A stretch of 64,000 nucleotides of DNA from assembly GCF_965229315.1 (NCBI RefSeq), contig NZ_CBDDJA010000002.1, positions 4,003,777 through 4,067,776 of the forward strand. The letters are read 5' to 3'. Positions 35,146 through 43,759 of this stretch are shown in pieces (position 1 is the first letter of the stretch; each line of letters opens with the position of its first letter). The position numbers and the translations under genes are program-made. The DNA is from Pelomonas sp965229315 (GTDB lineage: Bacteria; Pseudomonadota; Gammaproteobacteria; Burkholderiales; Burkholderiaceae_C). Below the pieces are notes generated by a model. It was not told where the DNA came from, ran no database searches, and saw only the letters and a program-made list of their open reading frames with translations.

Positions 35146-37917
35146 ATGATTCGCCAACCCTTGCGCGCCGAGGGGCGCGTTCCCACAGCCTGCTCTGCGG
35201 GGCGTGGCCTGCGTCTGAGCCCGGTCGCCGCCGTCTGCGCGGGCCTGCTGGGCGCGCCTTTGCTGGCGTTTGCACAGGCGGCACCGGCGCCGGCCGCGGC
35301 GGCATCGCAGCCCGCCGCACAGAAGCTCGACACCGTGCAGGTCACGGGCTTCCGTGCCAGCCTGGAATCGTCGATCAGCACCAAGCGCAATGCCGACGCC
35401 ATCGTCGAGTCCGTCTCGGCGGAAGACATCGGCAAGCTGCCGGACGTGTCCATCGCCGATGCGATCTCGCGCCTGCCGGGCCTCACCGCGCAGCGCGTGG
35501 CGGGCCGCTCCTCGGTCATCAGCATCCGCGGCATGGCGCCGCGCTTCGGCGTCACACTGCTGAACGGCCGCGAGATCGTCTCCACCGGCGACAACCGCTC
35601 GGTGGAGTACGACCAGTTCCCGTCCGAACTCATCAACGCGGCCACCGTCTACAAGACGCCCGACGCGGGCCTGTCGGCGCAGGGCCTGTCGGGCACGATC
35701 AACATGAAGACGCTGCGGCCGCTGGACTTCGCGGCACCGCAGGCCGTCGTCAGCGCGCGTGTGGAGCGCAATTCCAACGGCTCGCTGAATCCGGAAATCT
35801 CGGCCACCGGCAACCGGCTCAGCGCGTCGTGGGTGACGCAGTCGGCCGACCGCACCTGGGGCGCGGCCATCGGCTTCGCGCACCTGGACTCGCCCAACCA
35901 GGAGAAGCATTACAAGAGCTGGTGGTGGGCCAACACCAACGACTGGGGCTCACCGCTGCCGGGCGTGCCGACGGATTCGGTGGCGCTGCAGGGGTTCGAG
36001 CTGGGCGCCGCGTCGTCGCGCCAGAAGCGCGACGGCCTGATGGGCGTGCTGGAGTACAAGCCCAATGCCGACTTCCACAGCACGCTGGACCTGTACTACT
36101 CCAAGTTCGACCAGACCGAGGCGCGCCGCACGGTGATGTCGGACATGTCGGTCTGGTCCGGTGCGAGCTGGAGCAATGCGCAGACGAGCGTCGTCAACGG
36201 CGACAAGATCGTCACGAGCGGCAACGTCAACAACCTGACGCCGGTGGCGCTGACGACGCTCAACAAGCGCCAGGACAACATCCGCGCCATCGGCTGGAAC
36301 AACGAGCTGAAGCTGGCGGACTGGAAGCTGGTGGGCGACCTGAGCTGGTCCAAGGCCAAGCGCGACGAGCAGAACGCCGAAGTGCAGGCCGGCTCGCTGA
36401 GCCGCGTGTCGATGAACAACGCCACCATCGTCACGGGGGACGGCCGCTCCACGTTCTCGCCCAGCTTCGACTTCGCCAACCCGCAGACGGTCTACCTGAC
36501 CGACCCGGCCAACTGGGGCCGCGACGGCCGCAGCCAGTTCCCCAAGGTGCGCGACCAGATCAAGGCGCTGAAGCTCTCCGCCGGCCGCACGTTCGACAGC
36601 TGGATGAACAGCGTCGAGGCCGGCGTGGACTACTCCGAGCGCGACAAGGACATGAACCGCACCGAGGTCTACTACAACCTAAAGAACAGCCGCGCGCCGG
36701 TGCTGATCCCGTCGGACCTGCTGCGCACGCCCACCGACCTGACCTTCGCGGGCAGCAACATCCGCATGGTCAATTTCGACGTGCCCAGCGTGCTGAAGCT
36801 CTACGACAGCGTGCCGGCCGCCACCAACGAGGCGCCGGGCCGCATCTGGGCCGTGCACGAGAAGGTCACGGCGCTGTACGGCAAGCTGGGCCTGGAGTTC
36901 GACTGGGGCGTGCCGGTGCACGGCACGCTGGGCCTGCGCGTCGTGCACGCCAAGCAGTGGAGCAACGGCCTGCTGTGGAACGACAAGACGCAGGCCACCG
37001 ACCCCACGTCCGGCGGCACCCGCTACACCGACACGCTGCCCAGCCTCAACCTCGCCGCCGACCTGACGGCCAACACCATCCTGCGCTTCGGCCTGGCCAA
37101 GGTGCTGGCGCGGCCCAACATGGAAGACATGCGCGCCGGCTTCTCGGGCATCAGCGTCAGCGGCACCGACCGCACCTGGTCGGCCAGCGGCGGCAACGCC
37201 AGGCTGGAGCCCTGGCGCGCCGACGCGGTGGACCTGTCGCTGGAGCACTACTTCAGCAAACGCAGCTACGTGGCGGCGGCGGCCTTCCACAAGAACATCA
37301 AGAACTTCGTCTACTCGCAGTCCATCCCGTTCGACTTCACCGGCTTCCCCAACCCGACGACCTACACGCCCATCAGCAACATCGGCCTGCTGAGCACCAA
37401 GGCCAACGGCCAGGGCGGCATGGTGGCGGGCACGGAGCTGAGCGGTTCCATCGACGGCTCGCTGTTCATGCCGGCGCTGGACGGCATCGGTGTGAGCCTG
37501 AGCTACGCCAACACGCGCAGCTCGCTGCACGAGGACAACAACATCAACAACCCGCTGGACGGCCTGTCGGGCATCGCCACCAACTTCACCGTCTACTACG
37601 AGCGCGACGGCATCTCGGCACGCATCGGCAGCCGCCACCGCTCGGCCTTCGTGACAACGGTGCGCGGCACCTTCGGCGAGAACGTGCCCAGCATGATCTC
37701 GGCCGAGACCATCCTCGACGCGCAGCTGGGCTACGCGTTCGAGAGCGGCACGCTGAAGGGGCTGTCGCTGACACTGCAGGTCAATAACCTGCGCGACCGG
37801 CCGTACCGCACGCGCGTCGGCATCTCCACCGGCGCCAAGGACCCGAACTCCACGCTGCCCGAGCGCTACACCTCCTACGGGCGCCAGTTCCTGCTGGGCG
37901 GCAGCTACAAGTTCTGA
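35146..37917 (+). CDS. TonB-dependent receptor for oligosaccharides
   Basis: Outer-membrane active transporter of 923 residues. A signal peptide (about 1-45) is followed by a TonB-box-like TVQVTGFRASLESS near 64 and a plug domain with DISKLP-type wording (SAEDIGKLPDVSIADAISR). A long beta barrel ends with aromatic F at the C-terminus (GGSYKF). Its plug resembles the TonB receptors of Xanthomonas and Caulobacter carbohydrate loci. The ATG at 35146 has AGGAG 6 nt upstream. Position next to GH and ABC genes and a LacI operator implies import of beta-gluco-oligosaccharides. There is no SusD partner. Confidence 0.93.
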   Translation: MIRQPLRAEGRVPTACSAGRGLRLSPVAAVCAGLLGAPLLAFAQAAPAPAAAASQPAAQKLDTVQVTGFRASLESSISTKRNADAIVESVSAEDIGKLPDVSIADAISRLPGLTAQRVAGRSSVISIRGMAPRFGVTLLNGREIVSTGDNRSVEYDQFPSELINAATVYKTPDAGLSAQGLSGTINMKTLRPLDFAAPQAVVSARVERNSNGSLNPEISATGNRLSASWVTQSADRTWGAAIGFAHLDSPNQEKHYKSWWWANTNDWGSPLPGVPTDSVALQGFELGAASSRQKRDGLMGVLEYKPNADFHSTLDLYYSKFDQTEARRTVMSDMSVWSGASWSNAQTSVVNGDKIVTSGNVNNLTPVALTTLNKRQDNIRAIGWNNELKLADWKLVGDLSWSKAKRDEQNAEVQAGSLSRVSMNNATIVTGDGRSTFSPSFDFANPQTVYLTDPANWGRDGRSQFPKVRDQIKALKLSAGRTFDSWMNSVEAGVDYSERDKDMNRTEVYYNLKNSRAPVLIPSDLLRTPTDLTFAGSNIRMVNFDVPSVLKLYDSVPAATNEAPGRIWAVHEKVTALYGKLGLEFDWGVPVHGTLGLRVVHAKQWSNGLLWNDKTQATDPTSGGTRYTDTLPSLNLAADLTANTILRFGLAKVLARPNMEDMRAGFSGISVSGTDRTWSASGGNARLEPWRADAVDLSLEHYFSKRSYVAAAAFHKNIKNFVYSQSIPFDFTGFPNPTTYTPISNIGLLSTKANGQGGMVAGTELSGSIDGSLFMPALDGIGVSLSYANTRSSLHEDNNINNPLDGLSGIATNFTVYYERDGISARIGSRHRSAFVTTVRGTFGENVPSMISAETILDAQLGYAFESGTLKGLSLTLQVNNLRDRPYRTRVGISTGAKDPNSTLPERYTSYGRQFLLGGSYKF

Positions 37918-37941
37918 TCGTTTCTTTCCGTTCCCGAAACC

Positions 37942-37963
37942 GCGCCGGCTGCCATGCCGGCGC
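37942..37963. other. 8-bp perfect hairpin between receptor and GH1 genes
   Basis: GCGCCGGC/GCCGGCGC with a 6-nt loop TGCCAT lies in the 61-nt gap between the receptor stop and the GH1 start. No T tract follows. It could be an intercistronic stabiliser or partial terminator that sets receptor expression above that of the downstream genes. Confidence 0.55.
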
Positions 37964-37978
37964 CCCCACATCCGCAGC

Positions 37979-39331
37979 ATGAGCGCCCACACCGCCCCGA
38001 AACGCCAAGACTTCCCCGCCGACTTCCGCTGGGGCGTGTCCACCTCCTCCTTCCAGATCGAAGGCGCCGCCCGCGAGGCCGGCAAGGGCGAGTCCATCTG
38101 GGACCGCTTCTGCAGCGAACCCGGCCGCATCCGCGACGGTTCCAACGGCGACGTGGCCTGCGACCACTACCACCGGTTCCCGCAGGACCTGGACCTGGCG
38201 AAGTCGCTGGGCGTCAACGCCTACCGCTTCTCCATCGCCTGGCCGCGCATCCTGCCGAACGGGCGTGGTGCGGTGAACGACGCCGGCCTGGCCTTCTACG
38301 ACCGGCTGGTGGACGCCATGCTGGCGCGCGGCCTGGACCCCTGGGCGACGCTCTACCACTGGGACCTGCCGCAGCCGCTGCAGGACCAGGGCGGCTGGAC
38401 ATCGCGTGACACGGTGAGCGCCTTCCTCGAATACGCCGACGTCGTCACGCGCCGCCTGGGCGACCGCGTCAAGCACTGGATCACGCACAACGAGCCGTGG
38501 TGTTCGTGCATGATGGGTTATTGGGAAGGCGTGCATGCGCCGGGCGGCAGGAATCTCGCCGACGCGATGCAGGCCTGCCACCACGTGCTGCTGTCGCATG
38601 GCCAGGCCGTGCCGCTGATCCGCACCAACTCGGCGGGTGCGAAGGTCGGCATCACGCTGAGCCTGCACCCCATCTCTGCCGCCTCCGACAGCGCGCAAGA
38701 CCTCGCCGCCGCGCGCCGCCACGACGGCCTGCGCAACCGCTGGTTCCTCGACCCGCTGTTCGGCCGCGGTTACCCCGAGGACACGCTGGCCCTGCTGGGC
38801 GACGCGGCGCCGACGGTGCAGCCGGGTGACCTGAACGACATCGCCGCGCCGACCGACTTCCTCGGCGTCAACTACTACTTCCCCGAGATGGTGGCCGACG
38901 ACCCCGCCGGCAGCCACGGCCCGATGCGCGCGAAGCTCGTCGAGCGCCATGGCGTGGAGCGCACCGGCTTCGGCTGGGAGGTGTCGCCGCAAGGCCTGGT
39001 GGACCTGCTGACCCGTGTGCAGCGCGACTACAGCCCGGCGGTCATCCAGCTGACCGAGAACGGCTCCACGTTCGAGGACGTGCTGACGCCAGACGGCCAC
39101 GTGCACGACGCCGAGCGCCTGTCCTACCTGCAGCGCCACCTGAGCGCGTTGCGCCGGGCGATGGACGCCGGCGTGCCCGTGAAAGGCTATTTCGCGTGGA
39201 GCCTGCTGGACAACTTCGAGTGGGCCGAGGGCTACCTGCGCCGCTTCGGCATCGCCTATGTGGACTACGCCACCCAGCGCCGCATCCTGAAGGACAGCGG
39301 CATCTGGTACGGGCAGTTCCTGCGCGACTGA
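37979..39331 (+). CDS. GH1 beta-glucosidase
   Basis: Family 1 glycoside hydrolase of 450 residues, cleaving beta-glucosides or short beta-gluco-oligosaccharides. The acid/base is E172 in THNEPW and the nucleophile E360 in LTENGS. Sugar-contact segments such as FRWGVSTSSFQIEGA and WSLLDNFEWAEGY are intact. There is no signal peptide, so it is cytoplasmic and would act on sugars delivered by the ABC importer downstream. The length is normal. Confidence 0.96.
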   Translation: MSAHTAPKRQDFPADFRWGVSTSSFQIEGAAREAGKGESIWDRFCSEPGRIRDGSNGDVACDHYHRFPQDLDLAKSLGVNAYRFSIAWPRILPNGRGAVNDAGLAFYDRLVDAMLARGLDPWATLYHWDLPQPLQDQGGWTSRDTVSAFLEYADVVTRRLGDRVKHWITHNEPWCSCMMGYWEGVHAPGGRNLADAMQACHHVLLSHGQAVPLIRTNSAGAKVGITLSLHPISAASDSAQDLAAARRHDGLRNRWFLDPLFGRGYPEDTLALLGDAAPTVQPGDLNDIAAPTDFLGVNYYFPEMVADDPAGSHGPMRAKLVERHGVERTGFGWEVSPQGLVDLLTRVQRDYSPAVIQLTENGSTFEDVLTPDGHVHDAERLSYLQRHLSALRRAMDAGVPVKGYFAWSLLDNFEWAEGYLRRFGIAYVDYATQRRILKDSGIWYGQFLRD

Positions 39332-39369
39332 GACACACTGCATCTGACCTATAAAAACGGAGACAAGCC

Positions 39370-40608
39370 TTGACGTTCGCCCGCCTCGCCCTGGCCGCCG
39401 CGCTGACTGCCGCTGCGTGCCCTGCCTTCTCCCAGGCGCCTCAGCCCTTGAGGGCCGAAGTCATCCACTGGTGGACCTCGGGCGGCGAATCCGCCGCGGC
39501 CAAGACGCTGGCCGACGCCTACAAGGCGCAAGGCGGCGTGTGGGTGGACACCGCCATCGCGCTGGGCGAGCAGGCCCGCTCGGTCGCCATCAACCGCATC
39601 GCCGGTGGCAACCCGCCGACCGCGGCGCAGTTCAACACCACGCAGCAGTTCCGCGACATCGTCGACCAGGGCCTGCTGAACAACGTCGACGCGGTGGCGC
39701 AGCGCGACGGCTGGGACAAGTTCCTGCCCGAGGCGGTGCTGCAGGCCATCCGCGTCAAGGGCCATTACTACGCGGCGCCGGTCAACATCCACAACATGAC
39801 CTGGTTCTGGTACTCCAAGGCCGCGTTCAAGAAGGCCGGCATTGCCGAGGAGCCCAAGACCTTCGACGAGCTGTTCGCCGCGCTGGACAAGCTCAAGGCC
39901 GCGGGCCTCGTGCCGCTGGCCCACGGCGGCCAGCCCTGGCAGGACGGCATCGTCTTCACCGCCACGCTGGCTCACTACGGTGGCCGCGACCTGTACCTGA
40001 AGGTGTTCCGCGACCGTGACACCAAGGCCATCATGGGCGAGGACTTCAAGAAGGTCTTGCTGGCCTTCAAGAAGCTGCAGGGCTACACCGACAAGGGCTC
40101 GCCGGGCCGCAACTGGAACGACGCGACGGCCCTGCTCATCAGCGGCCGTGGCGGCGTGCAGATCATGGGCGACTGGGCCAAGGGCGAGTTCACGCAGGCG
40201 AAGCAGGAGGCCGGCAAGGACTACGGCTGCAGCCCCGGCTTCGGCCCGCACGCGCCCTACATCGTGCAGGGCGACGTGATGGTGTTCCCCAAGACCGACA
40301 AGCCCGACCAGATCAAGGCGCAGCAATTGCTCGCCAGCGTCATCACGCAGCCGGCCACGCAGGTCGCCTTCAGCATGAAGAAGGGCTCCATCCCCATCCG
40401 CACCGACGTGGACGCCAGCAAGATGGACTACTGCGCGCAACTGGGCCTCACCGCAATGAAGGACAAGTCGCGCCAGCTCGCCAACGGCGAGATCTACATC
40501 ACGCCCGACCAGAACGGCGCGCTGCAGGACGTGCTGACCGGCTACTGGAACCGCAACATCCCGGTTGAAAAGGTCCAGAAGGACATCGTCAACGCACTGA
40601 AGTCCTGA
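39370..40608 (+). CDS. ABC sugar-binding protein (family 1)
   Basis: Periplasmic binding protein of 412 residues for a carbohydrate importer. A signal peptide ends after AAACPAFSQA. The core has HWWTSGGESAAAKTLADAYK, typical of the UgpB/MalE-like glucose and oligosaccharide binders. The start codon is TTG at 39370 with GGAG 7 nt upstream. The first permease gene starts 2 nt after its stop. Substrate is inferred to be a glucose or a short beta-glucan product. Confidence 0.93.
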   Translation: MTFARLALAAALTAAACPAFSQAPQPLRAEVIHWWTSGGESAAAKTLADAYKAQGGVWVDTAIALGEQARSVAINRIAGGNPPTAAQFNTTQQFRDIVDQGLLNNVDAVAQRDGWDKFLPEAVLQAIRVKGHYYAAPVNIHNMTWFWYSKAAFKKAGIAEEPKTFDELFAALDKLKAAGLVPLAHGGQPWQDGIVFTATLAHYGGRDLYLKVFRDRDTKAIMGEDFKKVLLAFKKLQGYTDKGSPGRNWNDATALLISGRGGVQIMGDWAKGEFTQAKQEAGKDYGCSPGFGPHAPYIVQGDVMVFPKTDKPDQIKAQQLLASVITQPATQVAFSMKKGSIPIRTDVDASKMDYCAQLGLTAMKDKSRQLANGEIYITPDQNGALQDVLTGYWNRNIPVEKVQKDIVNALKS

Positions 40609-40609
40609 C

Positions 40610-41488
40610 ATGCGCCGCCGTTCCCTCGCGCCCTGGGGGGCGTTGCTGCCCCTGGCGCTGATCGTCCTGGTCGGCTACGTCGGCACGGTGCTGTGGACGC
40701 TGCGCATCTCGATGTCCAGCTCGCGCACCTTCCCGAACAGCGACTTCGTCGGCCTGCAGCAGTTCGAACGGCTGCTGGACAACGAGCGCTGGCAGCTCGC
40801 CGTCCACAACCTCGCCGTCTACGGCGTGCTGTACATCGCCGCGGCCATGCTGATCGGCTTCCTGCTGGCCGTCTTCATCGACCAGAAGGTGCGCGGCGAG
40901 GGCGCGTTGCGCACGGCCTTCCTCTACCCGTACGCGATGTCCTTCGTCGCGACGGGCCTGGTCTGGCAATGGGTGCTCAACCCCGACAGCGGCCTGCAGC
41001 ACGCGGTGCAGCAACTGGGTTGGCAGGACTTCAGCTTCGACTGGATCGTGGACCAGGACAGGGTGATCTACACGGTCGTCATCGCCGGCACCTGGCAGGG
41101 GGCAGGGCTCGTCATGGCGCTGATGCTGGCCGGCCTGCGTGGCATCGACGAGGAGATCTGGAAGGCCGCGCGGCTGGACGGCGTGCCGACGTGGCGCGTC
41201 TACGTGTCCATCGTGCTGCCGATGATGGGACCGACGCTGGCGACCGTCTTCACGCTGCTGGCGGTCAGCGTCGTCAAGGTGTTCGACACGGTGGTGGCGA
41301 TGACGCAGGGCGGCCCCGGCACGGCGAGCGACGTGCCGGCCAAGTTCATCATGGACCACCTGTTCGGCCGCGCCAATCTGGCGCTGGCGTCGGCCGGTGC
41401 GGTCATGCTGCTGATCACGGTGCTGGCCCTCGTCGCGCCGCTCGCGTATGCCCGCAGCCGCCGCCGCGCGCTGGGAGGCCACGCATGA
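40610..41488 (+). CDS. ABC sugar permease, first subunit
   Basis: Inner-membrane subunit of 292 residues with six spans, of the MalF/UgpA type. The EAA loop that docks the ATPase is clear: DEEIWKAARLDGVPTW. It starts 2 nt after the binding-protein gene and overlaps the next permease by 4 nt. No ATPase gene is in the operon, so a shared MsmK/UgpC-like ATPase must come from elsewhere in the genome. Confidence 0.94.
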   Translation: MRRRSLAPWGALLPLALIVLVGYVGTVLWTLRISMSSSRTFPNSDFVGLQQFERLLDNERWQLAVHNLAVYGVLYIAAAMLIGFLLAVFIDQKVRGEGALRTAFLYPYAMSFVATGLVWQWVLNPDSGLQHAVQQLGWQDFSFDWIVDQDRVIYTVVIAGTWQGAGLVMALMLAGLRGIDEEIWKAARLDGVPTWRVYVSIVLPMMGPTLATVFTLLAVSVVKVFDTVVAMTQGGPGTASDVPAKFIMDHLFGRANLALASAGAVMLLITVLALVAPLAYARSRRRALGGHA

Positions 41489-42345
41489 GCCGGCTCACCC
41501 CGTCGCGCTGGGCGCGCGTGGGCGTCTACGCCTTCCTGTTGTTTGCGGCCGCATTCTTCCTGCTGCCGCTGTACGTGATGCTGACGACCTCGTTCAAGAG
41601 CATGGAGGAGATCCGTCTTGGCCAGATCTTCGCGCTGCCTTCGGCAGTCACGCTCGGCGCCTGGCGCGGCGCCTGGAGCGAGGCCTGCACGGGTGTCAGC
41701 TGCGAGGGCATCCGTGGCGGCTTCTGGAACTCGGTCGCGATCACGGTGCCGTCGGTCGTGCTGCCGCTGCTGCTGGGCGCGCTGAACGGCTATGCGCTGA
41801 GCTGGTGGAAGCCGCGCGGCGGCGAGTGGCTGTTCGGCCTGCTGATGCTGGGCGCCTTCATCCCCATCCAGGTCATGATCTACCCGCTGGTCAAGCTGGA
41901 GGCGGCGCTGGGCCTGTACAGCAGCCTGGCCGGCATCGTCGTCGTGCACATCGTGTTTGCGATGCCCATCATGACGCTGCTGTTCCGCAACTACTACGCC
42001 AGCCTGCCGCCCGAGCTGTTCAAGGCCGCGCGCGTGGACGGCGGCGGCTTCTGGCACATCTTCGGCCGGCTCGCGCTGCCCATGTCGGGCCCCATGCTCA
42101 TCGTCGCGGCCATCATGCAGATCACCGGCGTGTGGAACGACTACATCCTGGGCCTGACCTTCGCCGGCCGCGACAACCTGCCGATGACGGTGCAGCTCAA
42201 CAACGTCATCAACACGACCACCGGCGAGCGGCTCTACAACCTGAACATGGCCGCCACCATCCTGACGTCGGCCGTGCCGCTGCTCGTCTACCTGATCTCC
42301 GGCCGCTGGTTCGTGCGCGGCATCGCGGCCGGCGCCGTGAAGTGA
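41485..42345 (+). CDS. ABC sugar permease, second subunit
   Basis: Partner permease of 286 residues of the MalG/UgpE type. The first span is near 12-32, and the EAA loop is LPPELFKAARVDGGGFWHIF. It begins inside the last codon of the preceding permease (ATGA), so the pair is co-translated. GH30 follows after 22 nt. Confidence 0.94.
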   Translation: MSRLTPSRWARVGVYAFLLFAAAFFLLPLYVMLTTSFKSMEEIRLGQIFALPSAVTLGAWRGAWSEACTGVSCEGIRGGFWNSVAITVPSVVLPLLLGALNGYALSWWKPRGGEWLFGLLMLGAFIPIQVMIYPLVKLEAALGLYSSLAGIVVVHIVFAMPIMTLLFRNYYASLPPELFKAARVDGGGFWHIFGRLALPMSGPMLIVAAIMQITGVWNDYILGLTFAGRDNLPMTVQLNNVINTTTGERLYNLNMAATILTSAVPLLVYLISGRWFVRGIAAGAVK

Positions 42346-42367
42346 TCCGTCTTCCCTCGCACCACCC

Positions 42368-43759
42368 ATGAAGCTCCTGCTCGCTACCCTGACGGCCGCA
42401 CTGACCGGCCTGGCCCACGGCGCCCCCGTGCAGGCCTTCCTGACGACGGCCGACCAGCAGCGGCTGCTGGCGCCCAGTGCCGTCACGACACCCGCGAAGG
42501 CGGACGCCGTCATCCGCGTCGATCCCAAACGCCAGTACCAGCGCATGGCCGGCTTCGGCGCCGCCATCACCGAGGGCTCCGCCTGGCTGATGCGCCACGG
42601 CATGAGCGAGGCGCAGCGCGACGCGCTGATGCGCGAGCTGTTCACGCGCGACGGGAACGATGGCAAGGGCCTGGGCTTCGACCTGACGCGCCTGACCATC
42701 GGCGCGTCGGACTTCTCGCGCCGCCACTACAGCCTGGACGACATGCCGCCGGGCCAGACCGACCCCGACCTGAAAAACTTCTCGCTGGCGCCCGAGCGCG
42801 ACGACGTGATCCCGGCCGTGAAGCAGGCGCTGGCGCTGAACCCGAAGCTGCAGGTCATGGCCTCACCGTGGAGCGCGCCCGGTTGGATGAAGACGACCGA
42901 CAGCCTCGTGCAGGGCCAGCTCAAGCCCGAGTTCTATGGCGCCTTCGCGCAGTACATGGTGCGCTACGTGGAGGCCATGAAGGCCGAAGGCGTGCCCATC
43001 TTCGCGCTGACGCTGCAGAACGAGCCGCACTTCGAGCCACCCGACTACCCCGGCATGCGCATGCCGCCGGCCACGCGCGCGGCCGTCGTCGGCCAGCACC
43101 TCGGGCCGCTGCTCAGGGCCAAGGGCATGGCCACGCAGATCCTGGAGTGGGACCACAACTGGGACGAGCCCTGGAGCCCCATGGCCATGCTGTCGGACGC
43201 CACCGCCCGCAAGTACGTGTCGGGCGTGGCCTGGCATTGCTATGCGGGCGACGTGGCCGCGCAGTCGCAGGTGGCGCAGCACTTCCCCGAGCTGGACGTC
43301 TGGTTCACCGAATGCTCCGGCGGCGAATGGAAGCCGCAGTGGGCCGAGACGCTGCCGTGGATCACGCGCCACCTCGTCATCGGCAGCACCCGCCACGGCG
43401 CGCGCGGCGTGCTGATGTGGAACCTGGCGCTGGACCCGGTCTACGGGCCGCACCTGGGGGGCTGCAAGGACTGCCGCGGCGTCGTCACCATCGACCCCAG
43501 GGACGGCAGCGTCACGCGCAACATCGAGTACTACGCCTTCGGCCACGCCAGCCGCTTCGTGCAGCAGGGCGCGCGGCGCATCGACTCCCACGGCGGCCTC
43601 AAGGGCCTGGACCACGTGGCCTTCACCAACCCCGATGGCAGCACCGTGCTGATCGTCTGCAACTCCGCCGCCGAGGCGCGCCGCTTCACGGTGCAGGCAC
43701 CGGGCCGGCGCTTCGCCTACGCGCTGCCGGCCAGCGGCGTCGTCACGCTGGTGTGGTGA
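42368..43759 (+). CDS. Exported GH30-family glycosidase
   Basis: Glycoside hydrolase family 30 protein of 463 residues. A signal peptide ends near residue 18. The TIM barrel contains QRMAGFGAAITEGSAW near 58, the acid/base E219 in LQNEPHFE and the nucleophile E315 in WFTECSGG. The enzymes of this clan cleave beta-1,6-glucan, glucosylceramide or related beta-glucosides; the sequence resembles the beta-1,6-glucanase/glucosylceramidase subfamilies more than the xylanases. A small beta-sandwich closes the protein. Its stop overlaps the next start (TGATG). Confidence 0.93.
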   Translation: MKLLLATLTAALTGLAHGAPVQAFLTTADQQRLLAPSAVTTPAKADAVIRVDPKRQYQRMAGFGAAITEGSAWLMRHGMSEAQRDALMRELFTRDGNDGKGLGFDLTRLTIGASDFSRRHYSLDDMPPGQTDPDLKNFSLAPERDDVIPAVKQALALNPKLQVMASPWSAPGWMKTTDSLVQGQLKPEFYGAFAQYMVRYVEAMKAEGVPIFALTLQNEPHFEPPDYPGMRMPPATRAAVVGQHLGPLLRAKGMATQILEWDHNWDEPWSPMAMLSDATARKYVSGVAWHCYAGDVAAQSQVAQHFPELDVWFTECSGGEWKPQWAETLPWITRHLVIGSTRHGARGVLMWNLALDPVYGPHLGGCKDCRGVVTIDPRDGSVTRNIEYYAFGHASRFVQQGARRIDSHGGLKGLDHVAFTNPDGSTVLIVCNSAAEARRFTVQAPGRRFAYALPASGVVTLVW

